Below are positions 32,830-44,409 of a stretch of 64,000 bases of DNA, piece by piece. The translations under genes were made by a program, and so were the position numbers. Below the pieces are notes generated by a model. The model did no database searches. It saw nothing but the letters and a program-made list of their open reading frames with translations, and was not told where the DNA came from. Each line of letters starts with the position of its first letter. The first letter of the stretch is position 1. This DNA is from Ricordea florida (lineage: Eukaryota > Cnidaria > Anthozoa > Corallimorpharia > Ricordeidae): contig OX453274.1 in NCBI GenBank assembly GCA_949710005.1, positions 4,071,655-4,135,654 of the forward strand, given 5' to 3'.

Positions 32830-32912
32830 ACAGGTGGTTCAATGGCCATGATAGTAGGACTAATAATTATGTTCACCAAAGTTTAAAGGACAATCGTTAT
32901 TCATTTTGACGA
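32830..32912 (-). pseudogene. Degenerate RNASEH2B exon 9 flank
   Basis: GGTGGTTCAATGGCCATGAT followed by TATGTTCACCAAAG matches 48057-48120 next to RNASEH2B exon 9 (GGTGGTTCAAGGACCATGAT, TATGTTCAGCAAAG). Only the intron side and a few altered exon bases remain. It supports the unit having carried the 3' part of RNASEH2B. Confidence 0.55.
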
Positions 32913-33004
32913 AATGATCGACCTGTCGGCGTGTCATCGACCAAGATATCGACCGAAACTAAGCCAACATGTCGACGGAGTATCGACCAACTCGCGACCG
33001 ATAT

Positions 33005-33180
33005 ATCGACCACAGCACGGAGTCTTTCCGCTTCAGTCGGCATTCTTCGCTACAATTTTGTCTGTTTTCCACAGCACGGAGTCTTTCCGCTTCTCGGCGT
33101 TCTTCGTTAACATTTTGTCCGTTTTCTCGAGCCCGGACTCTTTCTGCTTGTCGGCGTTCTTCGCTATAATTTCATCTCCT
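33005..33180 (-). repeat. 60-bp tandem repeat, possible RE-rich gene fragment
   Basis: About three 60-bp units start at CACGGAGTCTTTCCGCTTC-like sequence. On the minus strand one frame gives 20-residue repeats of the type EERRxAERxRAxENxQN, similar in style to arginine/glutamate-rich repeats in some invertebrate transposon-associated proteins. Stops and frame changes flank it, so at most a fragment remains. The plus-strand open frame over the same interval is a by-product of the repeat. Confidence 0.4.
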
Positions 33181-33798
33181 TTCTCTTTCCCGAGCGCGCC
33201 TTCTTTGGCGATCTTCTTCGCTCATTCTTCCCCAGTTAATTCTTGCTCTCTTCCGCTCTCTTTCCCATTGCTCTTCACCTGAACCCTGTGTTCTGCAAAT
33301 TCTATTTTCTCTGCTATTGTTTGTTGACATTGCAATAGAAATTGTTTCGTTTATCCTTTAGTAAAACTTTAATAGTGTAGAGTAATAATATTGTCTCAAG
33401 AAGACAATGAACTGAAAATTTCTTTTTCGGTCGTCAACACAATTTCCTGCCAAAAATACGCGGGCTACCAGAACTCGAGACTTGAGCCCACGATCTGGTC
33501 AGCAGATAGCTTCCAAATAAATCACGTCACTTCGATGAGTTGACACATGAGCCCACAATATGGTCATGTGATGCTGGTCAGTGGCTATCCCGTTTTGACA
33601 GCTGTCAATTGACCATACTGTGAATGTCCAATATAAAAGATGTGGATTTGCCAAGACACGCCTGAGATACCCCTCCCTTCCTTTTGATAGTCTCCCCCAC
33701 CCTACCCGTACAATCTGTAGACGCGTACGTACGTACGTACGCTCGGTCAGTCACGTGACAACCAAACGAAAAGAGATTGACCATATTCCATGAGTATG

Positions 33799-33839
33799 GG
33801 GCTCTGCCCCACGCGCGCGAAGCGCGCGTGGGAGCCCCA
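33799..33839. repeat. GC-rich hairpin
   Basis: GGGGCTCTGCCCCACGCGCG is followed by its imperfect complement CGCGCGTGGGAGCCCC around a short centre. It lies in a 1.7-kb stretch (32440-34140) found only between genes C and D. Nothing else recognisable was seen there apart from the MITE, exon flank and 60-bp repeats listed. Confidence 0.55.
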
Positions 33840-34219
33840 CTATTAGGCTCAGTTCTTACTTGGCCACTATTTCCCGCAAAATCTAATCGGGCACTTTCTA
33901 AGCCTGTTACATTGAATGAAAAATTAAAGTGCAATTCATATACTTTTATTCTTGGTTTCTTTCAAGGCGGTGCAAGACATAAAAAACGTGTACACAAGTA
34001 CAAATCGATTAGTCTTGAGAGGAATCTTAATTCCGGTCATTTTGTCGAGCGGCTCAGTTAGTCAACAACGTCTTGTTCATACGATTGCAGTGAATCGTCC
34101 ATATCTGTGTATTTGCTACGACTGTGACGTTTGTCAAGTATTAAACGAAACTGAAGGACACATCTCAAGCATCTTGTGTCTCCATAAGAAGTATTCCCAA
34201 TATGTAGCTTACTATATAC

Positions 34220-34258
34220 CTTAGGAGGGGGACCCTCAGGAGAACAATTCTGTTCGTC
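34220..34258 (-). pseudogene. RNASEH2B exon 8 fragment, unit 2 first copy
   Basis: This is homologous to 11623-11661, but an internal segment is changed (ACAATTCTGTTC in place of AGAAAGCTGTTC), altering the encoded residues. The donor GTATAT remains and the acceptor AG is absent. It is not expected to be spliced into any product. Confidence 0.62.
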
Positions 34259-35554
34259 ACCAGCAAGACTGAATTGATATCATGGGTACGGTGACAAATT
34301 ACTCTTGAACATTTTCAACCCTAGACACCATTTTGGCACTGTAGGAGAAGTTGCCATAACAACATTGTAATTTCACATGGGAAATTATAAATTAACGCTT
34401 AAATTTCGTGCCTTTTGTCACCCAGGACAGGATTACATAGAGAATACTACATAGGTGCCATATTTTTTGATAATAAAGACAATATATTCTGTTGACTCCC
34501 GATAAAAAGCACGTTCTCGTCAAATTAAAGCTTTATTGTAAGCCAGCTGTCCGGCGGCTGTCTTGCTTTGGTGGAAATTAAAAGCAGCCAGTTGATAACC
34601 TGCTTTGGTTAAAAAGAAATTATAAAAACTTCAAGCCCCAAGTTGTACGAAGTTTAACTCACATTTCACAAATTAATCTCACTTTAGGTAAAAATAAGTC
34701 ACAAAGTGCACTACTCAAATAAAAGGCGGAGAGTTAACAGACAATAGTCTGCAACTTAAGTAGGAATCAACGAGTAATGGTGACCTGAGGCAAAAGGCGA
34801 ACGTCACGATCGACATGGCTAATCTAACATTTAGTAAAAACATCAACATAACGTGACTTAGCGGCCTAAAATCAAAAATTTAAAGAACTCTATACTTGCC
34901 AACTTTTTCCAAGTCAAAAGCGTAGGATTTTCGTCTCGTCATGACTGGTCTGTTGCCCTTTAAAAGTAACCAGCGACTAACAAAGATTTCCGATTATTTT
35001 GCGAAAGCGGCTGGTAATGTCCGAAAATGCTCCGACAACCTCTTCACACAAACTGGTAAACGTTAGCATTTAGTAAAGGTATCAGAATAACCCATTCCAA
35101 TTAACTAAGAGACCTAACATCCTAAATTAAGGAACAAATCCATATCGGAAATGTGTTAATAACTAACACTTGTAAAACTGGTCGGAAATCCGTATCATTC
35201 TATGTATCATTATACATGCCGGAGCTGTAGTTGTTGGATTACAGGCGTTTAAGCATTTATTTAGTTTTCAAACTGAGTCTAACGTTAATTATCATTGATG
35301 ATGTGTCATATCGTAGAACAATATCACTTCCCTGTCTTATGTCTAACAATACTGTTACATTCATTATTATATAGAACATAAGACTAAATAACATTGATTT
35401 GGTCAGCCGAAATACTGTATTTTGCAATCAATGTAAACAATCTATGCCTTGCACAAGTCACGTGACGGCTTGTTTATATGCGTTATTGACCAAGCGTGAG
35501 GTATAGATAGCTTCATATTGGCTAAGTTCTTTTTGGTATTTTCATTGAGCGAGG

Positions 35555-35652
35555 CAATATCGTGCCCAATATAAGACAGTTATTATTTGCAGTATTACAC
35601 TCAGATATCCGGAGGGAATCACAGCTTTTCACTTCCAGAATTCAAGAGTTTG
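35555..35652 (+). promoter_or_regulatory. Promoter and noncoding exon 1 of gene D
   Basis: It is nearly identical to the gene B promoter: CCAATATAAGACAG, GCAGTATTACACTCAGATAT, CCGGAGGGAATC, and GAATTCAAGAGTTTG followed by donor GTAAGTTAG at 35653. The proposed acceptor is GAACACAG at 39944. The promoter is intact although the gene it serves carries a nonsense codon. Confidence 0.5.
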
Positions 35653-36199
35653 GTAAGTTAGTTGTACTTTTTGAATTAACTCTTAACTAAACTGGCTTAT
35701 AATAAAATTTAAGTCCGATTTCAATGATTCTAGACACATGGCCATTCACCTTGCTTTGCTAAAAAAAAACAAACGTACAATAAGCCACGAAGAATAACTA
35801 CAGATTAATCTGCTGAAAACTTCAATTTTCTTCTACAACTGAGGAAATTTCCTCATGCCTTTCCTATCAAATGAAAGAAAATTTGTTCAGAGTTCGCCAA
35901 CAATACAAACTTTGCAAACGTGTGGTCAGTGCTAAAATCGAAAGGTTATATTCTTTTATCATGACTATTTCTTGTCAGGTTGAAGTCCTCGGAACAACTG
36001 TACTTATCTAGAAAAAAAGCACAAAAACAAATGAACAGTTTTGTCGTGTTAAGTTACCGCATCTACACAGCAAAATTTCCCTGATCAAAGAAACAAATAT
36101 GTGCTCCAAGCTTCACTGCGCCACAATGCACGACATAGTTATAATAATCCACAAGAACTCATGACAATAGGAAAAAGGCAACTGCAGTCATTTCTGCAG

Positions 36200-36472
36200 T
36201 TCTATGGACGATATAAAGGCAGTATGTTTTTCTGTGGATGGTATAAAGGCAGTATGTTGTTCTATGGACGGTATAAAGGCAGTATGTTGTTCTATGTACG
36301 GTATAAAGGCAGTATGTTGTTCTATGGACGGTATAAAGGCAGTATGTTGTTCTATGTACGGTATAAAGGCAGTATGTTGTTCTATGTACGGTATAAAGGC
36401 AGTATGTTGTTCTATGGACGGTATAACGGCAGTATATGTTGTTCTATGGACGGTATAAAGGCAGTATGTTGT
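36200..36472 (+). repeat. 30-bp minisatellite, about 9 copies
   Basis: It uses the same unit as at 13608-13735, roughly doubled in number. GTATAAAG recurs every 30 bp. Variants alternate between GTACGG and GGACGG starts. It lies in the 5' UTR intron of gene D. Confidence 0.88.
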
Positions 36473-37810
36473 TTTGCCTGGAAATGATAGCACGGTGGAA
36501 CGTTTGCGGTCCAAATAAGGTGCAGTAAGACACTTCAATTCTTGACTTCTGAATCGGCTTCTAGTTTTCGCTGAACACTTTTCATTTATAACATACCGAT
36601 AGATAAGACTGGTGTGAAATGATATGGACTCAACTGGTTTCCGTGGGTCGCACTTATGTGTGGTCCAGATTGAACTACATTATGGACGTGAAAAATGGTA
36701 GGTTGTGGGATGTGGCAACGTCAAAACTGTAGTAAGGGTATGTTAAAACCACCCATGTGCACACTGAGGCGACAGTGGTAGAAGGGATAAAACCCTATTG
36801 TTACCAAAAAAAGATGAATTAGCATTTTTGTAAATTATGATCGTACTGCGCCAAGACACAAGGCTGCCAGAATTCTTTTACATGAGAAAAACGTTTTTCT
36901 CTGCCTTGGAAAAGAAAGTAAACTCAAATAAACCCGACAATTAGTTTACTTTTCATGTTTTGTGCTGCAAACCCGAAAAGCGGAATAAACGCAATGGAAA
37001 CAAAAGGCGCATGCCCAAAATTGTACGTGGTCTATAGTAAACAAAAACAGATAATTTATGTACGTGGATAAGAGTGTGACTTGCAAGGAAAAACGTCACT
37101 GTGCTCCGACGGTGTATATCTCCGAAGCAAAAGCGTCATTCTAAGCAGACAGTTAATAAACTGTACTAAAGTTCGTGTGTGTGCGAAAGTTCCACAAAGT
37201 GAGTAAATTATCGATACAAGCCATTTCTTGTTCCCGGAACTGAATGCCTCTGTCAAAAACTCAAGTGGACAGACAATAACCTGCATTTCTAGTATTGGAC
37301 CTTCGCCGGTAGAAATCAACTAGCAATGGTGACCTAAGGAAGAAAGCGAACGTGATGATCGACATGGCTAATCTAACACTGAGTAAAACCACCAACGTAA
37401 CACAGCTAAGCAGCCCTAAAATCACAAATTTAAAGAAATCTATGCCTGTCAACTTTTTCGGCCAAGTCAAAAGCGTGGAATTTTCGTCTCGTCATCACAC
37501 GGGCCAGGAATGCCGAACACGTGTCAGCCACTTCCGAAGATTCTTGATTATGTTTCGAACGCGGTCGATAGTGTCCGAAAATGCTCCGACGATCTTAAAG
37601 GACCAACCCATATCGGAAATGTGTTAATAACTAACACTTGTAAAAATGGTCGGAATGCCGAATCATTCTATATATCATTATGCATGCCTGAGCTGTAGTT
37701 GTTGGATTATTAGCGCTCAATGGTGGTAAGTCATTATCTGTATGTCGGACGCATCTCAAGCATCTTGTGTCTCCATAAGAAGTATTCCCAATATGTAGCT
37801 TACTATATAA

Positions 37811-37849
37811 CTTAGGAGGGGGACCCTCAGGAGAAGAAAGCTGTTCGTC
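37811..37849 (-). pseudogene. RNASEH2B exon 8 fragment, unit 2 second copy
   Basis: The exon sequence is identical to that at 15071-15109, but the minus-strand donor GTATAT is TTATAT here, so both splice sites are lost. Confidence 0.65.
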
Positions 37850-38163
37850 ACCAGCAAGACTGAATTGATATCATGGGTACGGTGACAAATTACTCCTTAG
37901 TTTTCAAAGTCAAAAGCGTAGGATTTTTGTCTCGTCATGACCGGTCTGTTGCCGTTTGAAACTAACCAGCGACAAACATAGATTTCCGATTATTTTTCCG
38001 AAAGCGGCTGATAATGTCCGAAAATGCTCCGACAACCTCTTCACACAAACTGGTAAACGCTAGCATTTAGTCAAGGTATCAGAATAACCCATTCCAATTA
38101 ACTAAGAGACCTAACATCCTAAATTAAAGAACAAATCCATATCGGAAATGTGTAAATAACTAA

Positions 38164-38476
38164 TATAGCCGATCGCTATATGAAATCAAATATACCCTGC
38201 GAACGCGAAGTTCTTAGCTAATCTCATGAGCACTCAAAAACCGTAATCCTTGCTCAACCATTTCTCGACGGCATAATGTCAGCCAGAACTCGGTTCTGAA
38301 ACGGTATTTCCTAGCCACTGCCCTAAAAAAAAACTACCACGGAACTCGACTAACACGCCACCAGGAAAACTTAAAACTCACTAAATTTGCATACGCAACT
38401 GACATAAAAACGCCACGTGAAACGTAAGAATGTGCAACCCATAGAAAACAACACCTAACAATTAAGCATTTCTAAC
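38164..38476. mobile_element. 313-bp insertion present only in unit 2
   Basis: It is flanked by AACTAA (38158-38163 and 38477-38482). Unit 1 has the empty site TAAATAACTAACACTTG at about 15412. One end is the palindromic TATAGCCGATCGCTATA. There are no clear terminal inverted repeats and no coding frame, so a retroposon or truncated LINE is possible, but the family is unassigned. Confidence 0.72.
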
Positions 38477-38642
38477 AACTAACACTTGTAAAAGTGGTCG
38501 GAAATCCGAATCATTCTATGCATCATTATCCATGCCGGAGCTGTAGTTATAGGATTACGGGCGTTTATTTTCAAACTGAGTCTAACGTTATCATTGATGA
38601 TGTGTCATATCGTAGAACAATATCACTTCCCTGTCTTATGTC

Positions 38643-38799
38643 TTGGTATGATCCAGATTTGGATTTGTGATCAGAGATCACACGGATCATGACGCATTAA
38701 AAGGAACGAAGTCCTTATCCAGAGTGGATTCATTGGTTCCTTTGATGTGCCATGACCCGTGTGATCTCGGATCACGAATCCAAATCCGGATCATACCAA
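38643..38799. mobile_element. 157-bp palindromic MITE, unit 2 copy
   Basis: It is essentially identical to 15584-15740, including both arms. The flank just after it has a small deletion relative to unit 1. Confidence 0.75.
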
Positions 38800-39137
38800 A
38801 AAACGCAAAAACGTTCTTTAAGCCATTGTGCCGCATATCCTGATGCTTAGTTCCGTTTTCGGGGTTTTCAATGGAGCCTATCTTAGCCTGTAGTCGTTCC
38901 CTTTTGGATGCTACAATTGTATGTGAAGGAGCCTTGCTAGTTGTTCCTCGATCTCGACCAATTAATACTGCTTTGTAGAAAGCAAGGTTTATTAGTGAAA
39001 CTGCCTATTTCAGTGGAAAAACTGAGGACTAATCATCAGTTGGTAGGTTGAAATTTCTGCCTGAATCTTTATGTTGGGCTGGTGGATCTAATTGAGATTC
39101 TGGATCGGCACTGGATTATGTCTGTTGTTTTTCGGTA

Positions 39138-39533
39138 AGTTTTGTTGGAAGTTTGGTTGGAAGTTTGGTTGGAAGTTTGGTTGGACGTTTGGTTGGAAGT
39201 TTGGTTGGAAGTTTGGTTGGAAGTTTGGTTGGAAGTTTGGTTGGAAGTTTGGTTGGAAGTTTGGTTGGAAGTTTGGTTGGAAGTTTGGCTGGACGTTTGG
39301 TTGGAAGTTTGGTTGGAAGTTTGGTTGGAATTTTGGTTGGAAGTTTGGTTGGAAGTTTGGTTGGAAGTTTGGTTGGAAGTTTAATTGGCTGGAAGTTTGG
39401 TTGGAAGTTTGGTTGGAAGTTTGGTTGGAAGTTTGGTTGGAAGTTTGGCTGGAAGTTTGGTTGGAAGTTTGGTTGGAAGTTTGGTTGGAAGTTTGGCTGG
39501 AAGTTTGGTTGGAAGTTTGGTTGGAAGTTTCGC
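39138..39533 (+). repeat. 12-bp minisatellite, about 32 copies
   Basis: It uses the same TTGGTTGGAAGT unit as 16118-16853. A short irregular spacer (GTTTAATTGGCTGG near 39380) shifts the phase of later units. Flanking sequence on both sides is nearly identical to unit 1, so copy number alone has changed. Confidence 0.9.
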
Positions 39534-39954
39534 AAGAAATTTTCAGCTCAAAAATTGATCAGCGGTGGGTTGCTATGTACCTGAAAGAAGCAAACCCAAG
39601 CAACCAACACTAGTTACACTTGCTTACTTAATTAGCCTTTGTATCACTCAACTATTAAATTATAAGGGGAACATTTAGAATGTTAAACCTTTTACCCCCA
39701 GCAATGACCAATAGGTAACTTCTCCCTACAGTTCTACTACATCAAGAAGCAAACATGTTATGAGTATTGAGAGACTGCTCAACTCAAGGACACTGAATCG
39801 ACCAAACAATAAATTCTCCAAACGGCATAAAAGGGAAAGTTGGCCCTCAGTAAGGAGAATCAGTTTTCAGATCTTGGGGGTGAAAGTATTAAGAGTTGAG
39901 CAAAGCTCAATGGCTCAGTGTTATATTTGTTTGAATGAACACAGATAATAAAAT

Positions 39955-40584
39955 ATGGGTGAACTGCAAGGAGATGCCAAACCGGAAGGCGCGACCGAAA
40001 CTGCAGGAAATGAAAGTACCTCAGAAAGTGACAAGAAAACTGGAACTTTAAGGCAGTTACTAACAAACATCATAAAAGGACCCCTTGGTCTTCTCGACAA
40101 CAGCCAGAACCCAATAACCCTGAGGAATTTGATCCTTTCTGCTGTTATGGTTGGACTGGAGATTCTACTCAATGAAGAGATGTTCGACTGTCCACTTGAG
40201 GGGTATAAACGGTAAGGATGGGTGTTCATCTTTGCACCAGTCCCTATCATGTTCTGTGCCAATGCGGTCATCATCGGACCTCATACTCTTGGCCAGGGAC
40301 TTCGGTGGATAATTTTTAAGGCCATGGTTGGTCCAGGGGTGTGGCTAGTTGCCACATTTGCCGATAGCGATTACTACGTGTGTGCCACAGTAGGCCCAAA
40401 TGCAGGTAAGAGGAATCTTACTGACGTCAGCGAGATTAAGGAGCTGGAAAAGAAAATTGATGCCGCTCGAGGCTCTTCACATCTGGTGGCTTGGTTAACG
40501 TTTTTTCTTCTGGCTATTACTGGTACCATTTTTATTGTAAAGAATAGGAAAAAATATAGGGCGCCCTGTCCATTTGTAAGATAA
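39955..40584 (+). pseudogene. CALHM-family short-type gene D, nonsense-interrupted
   Basis: This is the paralog of gene B. It reads MGELQGDAKPEG..., then the same TM1 and DCPLEGYKR, but the next codon is TAA (40213-40215) where B has TAT. Past the stop the frame is open and recognisable to 40584, with TM2, a B-type short loop, TM3 with GPGVWLVATFADSDYYVC and TM4, ending in KNRKKYRAPCPFVR. The GQPPGNAN minisatellite and 3' UTR are deleted relative to B. Only this one base blocks a 209-residue product, so inactivation is recent or the codon is bypassed. The change also makes ACG|GTAAGG, a good match to a splice donor. Promoter and leader look intact. Without splicing or readthrough, only an 86-residue piece with TM1 would be made. 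Confidence 0.82.
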
Positions 40585-41619
40585 AGGTACCAATCAAAAA
40601 AATTAAAATTCTATGTTACAAAAGGGGCCAACTATTTTATTTGCATCATGAAAAAATCGCCATTTTCCCAAATCCTTACAGAATGAGTCTTAACACCCCT
40701 TAGATGAACTAAGGTATCTAAACTAAACTGTTAAATTGTGGGAAAGTATTAGTGACTTAGTTGACTGTTTTTGTCTGCTGACGTAAAGAAAACCAAAGAA
40801 GTTTCTTAATTTTATTTAATCATGAGGAACTTCACCCCTGAAAGTTTTGGAATTACAGGTGTAATACAATATACCACTTAACTATTCTTAGTTGAATATT
40901 TTAGTCGTTTTATCATTGCTGTAATCTAGAAGATTTAATTTTTAACATGTTTAAGTCTTCTTAAATACAGTCGGTTTAATATGTTATAACTTTCATATAG
41001 CACAGTATTAGTGTTATTGTAAATTTAGATTTTCAAGGGACCATAAAAGAGACTACAGTGATGAGTGTGACTGTAGTCAGTGCACCCTGTTGAAATAAAG
41101 TATCAACATCATTATCATCATCATTGTCGTCGTCATCATCATTGTTTAACAATAAGAAGTACTCATCCAGCATCAGACGAAGGGGACGTGAATTAAAATT
41201 AACTCCCCGGGGGGATTCCAGCACGAGCACCGAGGGTCTCCCAGGGATTTTGGGGAACTAGGGGAAAAAAGTAACATGCTGTAACAAACAAGGGAACAAG
41301 ACTACTGTTTTAGGGAACACGGGAACAACAAAAGGGGGAAAGTGAGGGTAGAGGGTACGTGGTAAGCAGATGTGTTATGGAGAACAAATAAGGAAAAGCT
41401 GGAGGAACATGGGAACTGCATAGGGCAATTTTGGAACTGAGAAGGGAACATGGGCCCCTCTTGGAGACCCTCAGCAGTCTCGTCATTTTTTCTATAGGTA
41501 TTCCCCCGGGCATCAACACTTTAAGCTCCACTATCAAGGTACAAATTCTCGTTAATGATATCCATACATTTCAAACAGTACCACAAAAGAGAATGCATTA
41601 GAATATTGACACAGTTTAT

Positions 41620-42017
41620 CAGGGGCACCCAACGTCAATTTTCGGAAAATATCTGTTCGGAAGATGATTGAGATCTAGAATTTTCGGAACATTTGTTAAA
41701 AAAAATTTCTTGCCTCTTTGCCTCTCCTCGGATTTTCAAACATCTAAAAAATGGTATTATTGCCCATTTTAAACGGATTTTTAACGTAAAAAGGTCACCT
41801 AGAATTTTTGGGAGCCTTTTTTCTGGCTGAAATTTTCGAAAAGGTAAGTTTTGATCGCTATAATTTTCGGATCAGAAGACTTTCAGCTAGGAAATCCGAA
41901 CAAATTAAAAAATTTTAGGGGATAAAAATATGCATATATCTACCTTTTAAATACTAAAACACTTTAACAATGCTATGTTTAAGTGGTTTTGAACTATATT
42001 CTCGTTAGGTGCCCCTG
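41620..42017. mobile_element. hAT-like MITE, copy 2
   Basis: It is the counterpart of 19451-19850, with ends CAGGGGCACCC and GGTGCCCCTG forming better inverted termini. GTTTAT is found on both flanks. It was present before the block duplicated. Confidence 0.7.
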
Positions 42018-42228
42018 GTTTATCGCTGGTGATCATTCCCTTATTTACTCATTATCTGTATATCCATCCATTTATAACACAAAATGGAGAATCTGGATGC
42101 CTATCACCAATTAAAGTTAATTAAACTAGCTGCACTGCAAAAAAGTCCTAAATGAAAGAATACTGAAACCCTTTTAAATGTTACACTGCAAACAAACCTC
42201 TACACCATCAGGAATTGTCCATGCTTTG

Positions 42229-42279
42229 CTAACTTTCCCTTGCTTTATTTCCTCCTTCTTGTACTTGTAAGTCGGTGAC
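42229..42279 (-). pseudogene. RNASEH2B terminal-exon fragment after gene D
   Basis: It is homologous to 20417-20466 and to the end of RNASEH2B exon 10, with the stop codon position retained. The PCNA-binding codons are not preserved. Confidence 0.65.
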
Positions 42280-42559
42280 GGTTTGTACTGGCTGTTATTG
42301 ATCAACCCTCAGAATCTACGTTTTAAAACGTTTCACTATGAAATTTGATTTCTTTTATTAGCATAAACAAAAAATCAAATCAAATAAACCAAACGGCCGA
42401 AGCCGAAACAAAAGCGCGGGAAAATCTTACGCCTCTTCCCCTATTGGATATTTACGTTGAGATTGACCATTGAGCATTCGAGAATCTGGCTTGCTCATTA
42501 TGCAAATAATTGTCGCGTGTTGTGGAAGACGTCACGCTTTCTCTATTGATGTGCATGTT

Positions 42560-42642
42560 TGCACGAAAGTTATCAGTTGCAGTATAACACTTAGATATCC
42601 GGAGGGAATAACTGCTCTTCAGTTCCAGAATTCAAGAGGTTG
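42560..42642 (+). promoter_or_regulatory. Promoter and noncoding exon 1 of CALHM gene E
   Basis: The block GCAGTATAACACTTAGATAT, CCGGAGGGAATA and GAATTCAAGAGGTTG is followed by donor GTAAGTTAG at 42643. It closely matches the gene C promoter. The proposed acceptor AAACACAG ends at 44399, an intron of 1757 bp. Confidence 0.52.
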
Positions 42643-43487
42643 GTAAGTTAGCTGAACTTTTTAAATTACGAGTTAAAGTAGACTACCGGTAGTTTATCAT
42701 GGGACTTAAGTCTGATTTCAATTATTCTAGACACATGGCCATTCATCTTCGCTAAATATTAAACGTGCTATAAGCCACGACGATTATAAATACAGATTTA
42801 TCTGTTGAAAACTACATTTTTTTCTTGAAAGGTAATTTTCTTATTCCTTTCTTATCACTTGAAAGGTCATTTTTTCAGACTTCCTCTGAGTTTCCCGACA
42901 TTATACTAACTTTTCAAATGTGATCAGTGTTAAAATCAAGAGCGCTAGCTTTTGTTTGTCATTATTACCCACTATTTTTTTTTTTTTTGGTTTAAGTCAT
43001 CGGAAAAATACGTGGGAATTTGCTTTGCTAAAAGAGACAAATATCTCTTCTAAATTAAAGGCCTGCCCGTGATTCTGTCACGGCGAAAAATTTCACGATG
43101 CGAAGGTAAATTGACAATCTGGAAAATAAATTGCTGATTGTTGGAGATTTGAGTAAGTTTAAGGCACAAGCATATTAGAAAGGTGTTACGTGGAAACTGT
43201 TTTTGCCTGTTCTCAATTCTTAAGTCCATCTTGTCGCGTACTGTCTTGCGTTACAGTTGAATTTGAATCAGGTTAGAGGCCAATTTAATAAAGTTAGCCT
43301 ATGAAAGACAAAAAAAATACTACAGGGGAAATTTAAAGCCCGAGGCAACATAAATAACCGACACTACTCCTATGCAATAACGTTTCACGCGCAGACAGAA
43401 AAATGATGACCACGGCAAATCTCCACGCGTGATGCACCTTATCATGTAATGACACCACGACACCCTGCCGTGCAAAAAAAAATCTAT

Positions 43488-43618
43488 GTATGAGCGTAGC
43501 CTACGTGTAGCCGCACCCTCCCCCCCGAAGGATAAAACGGGAGGAGGGAACGTCGTTCCCTCCTCCCGTTTTATCCTTCGGGGGGGAGGGTGCGGCTACA
43601 CGTAGGCTAGTATGAGCG
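43488..43618. mobile_element. Perfect 113-bp palindrome with 9-bp target duplication
   Basis: Arms 43497-43552 and 43554-43609 are 56 bp each, perfectly complementary around a single T. The 9-bp direct repeat GTATGAGCG flanks it (43488-43496 and 43610-43618). The paralogous flank of gene A (about 7760-7780) runs through without it. A 9-bp duplication with long inverted arms is typical of Mutator-like fold-back elements. Transcribed as intron RNA it would form a very stable hairpin. Confidence 0.82.
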
Positions 43619-44409
43619 AGGCTACCCAGGGAAGTTGAGCCTCGCGGGAGGGCTCAGCTAATTTCGAGGCTGCGAGACGAGAACACGCGTGAAGCGAAAA
43701 GAATCTCGCTCTCGTGTTGCCACGCGCGACTTCCGAAATGGCCTCAGCGCCTGCTCAAAAAATAGAGATGCCCAATTCAAGAAGCACATATTACAAGCTT
43801 ATCATCGATGTCTGATTTTTTATTTCTGTGATTGGCTGAGAGAAAAGCACATGTTTTTCTTAGCATAAAATACCGCAAGTTATTTAAACTTGGGACCTGA
43901 GAAACTTACTGAAGCAGACCTAATTTAACAAGTTACATGTGCACTCCATGGCCATTAAGGGACAAGTTGTAAAACATTTCTTACAATATAAGGAATATCT
44001 CACTGACGTTTACTGAAGATATCAGCTATTGTTTTTGTCATACTAAAGCATTAAATCTCGATCTCTGCTCAGGTCAACATAATTGACAAGAAAGCACAGT
44101 GATATTGTAAGTGCTGTGTTCTTAAATATTTCAATTAATTAATTTAGTTAATTAACAATTTATTTTGGATTAGTTACTGCATGGGGTTCTTTTCATGCAC
44201 GTAATTTTTGTAATGCTGAATGATGACATCATCATCAGTAAGTATCATGGGAACTTTTTCTGAAGGCTTCTTTGAATACTTTGCAATGAAAATTTAGAAT
44301 GCTGAGTTTTGAGCAAGGTACATGCATGCTCACAGGTTGACAACTTTCATGATGGCAAAACAGATGGCTCAGTGTTTATATTTGTTTGAATAAACACAGA
44401 TAATAAAAC

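Larger units (their letters stand above)
34140..44399 (+). repeat. Segmental duplicate, copy 2 (unit containing gene D)
   Basis: This block is collinear with about 11546-21767 and carries the same ordered modules, including promoters, minisatellites, MITEs and RNASEH2B fragments. It has fewer 12-bp repeats, more 30-bp repeats, a 313-bp insertion, a deletion of the coding minisatellite and 3' UTR of the short CALHM gene, and a palindromic insertion. The 5' flank of gene E is longer here (42643-44399) than that of gene C, because C has lost about 0.8 kb. Confidence 0.85.
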
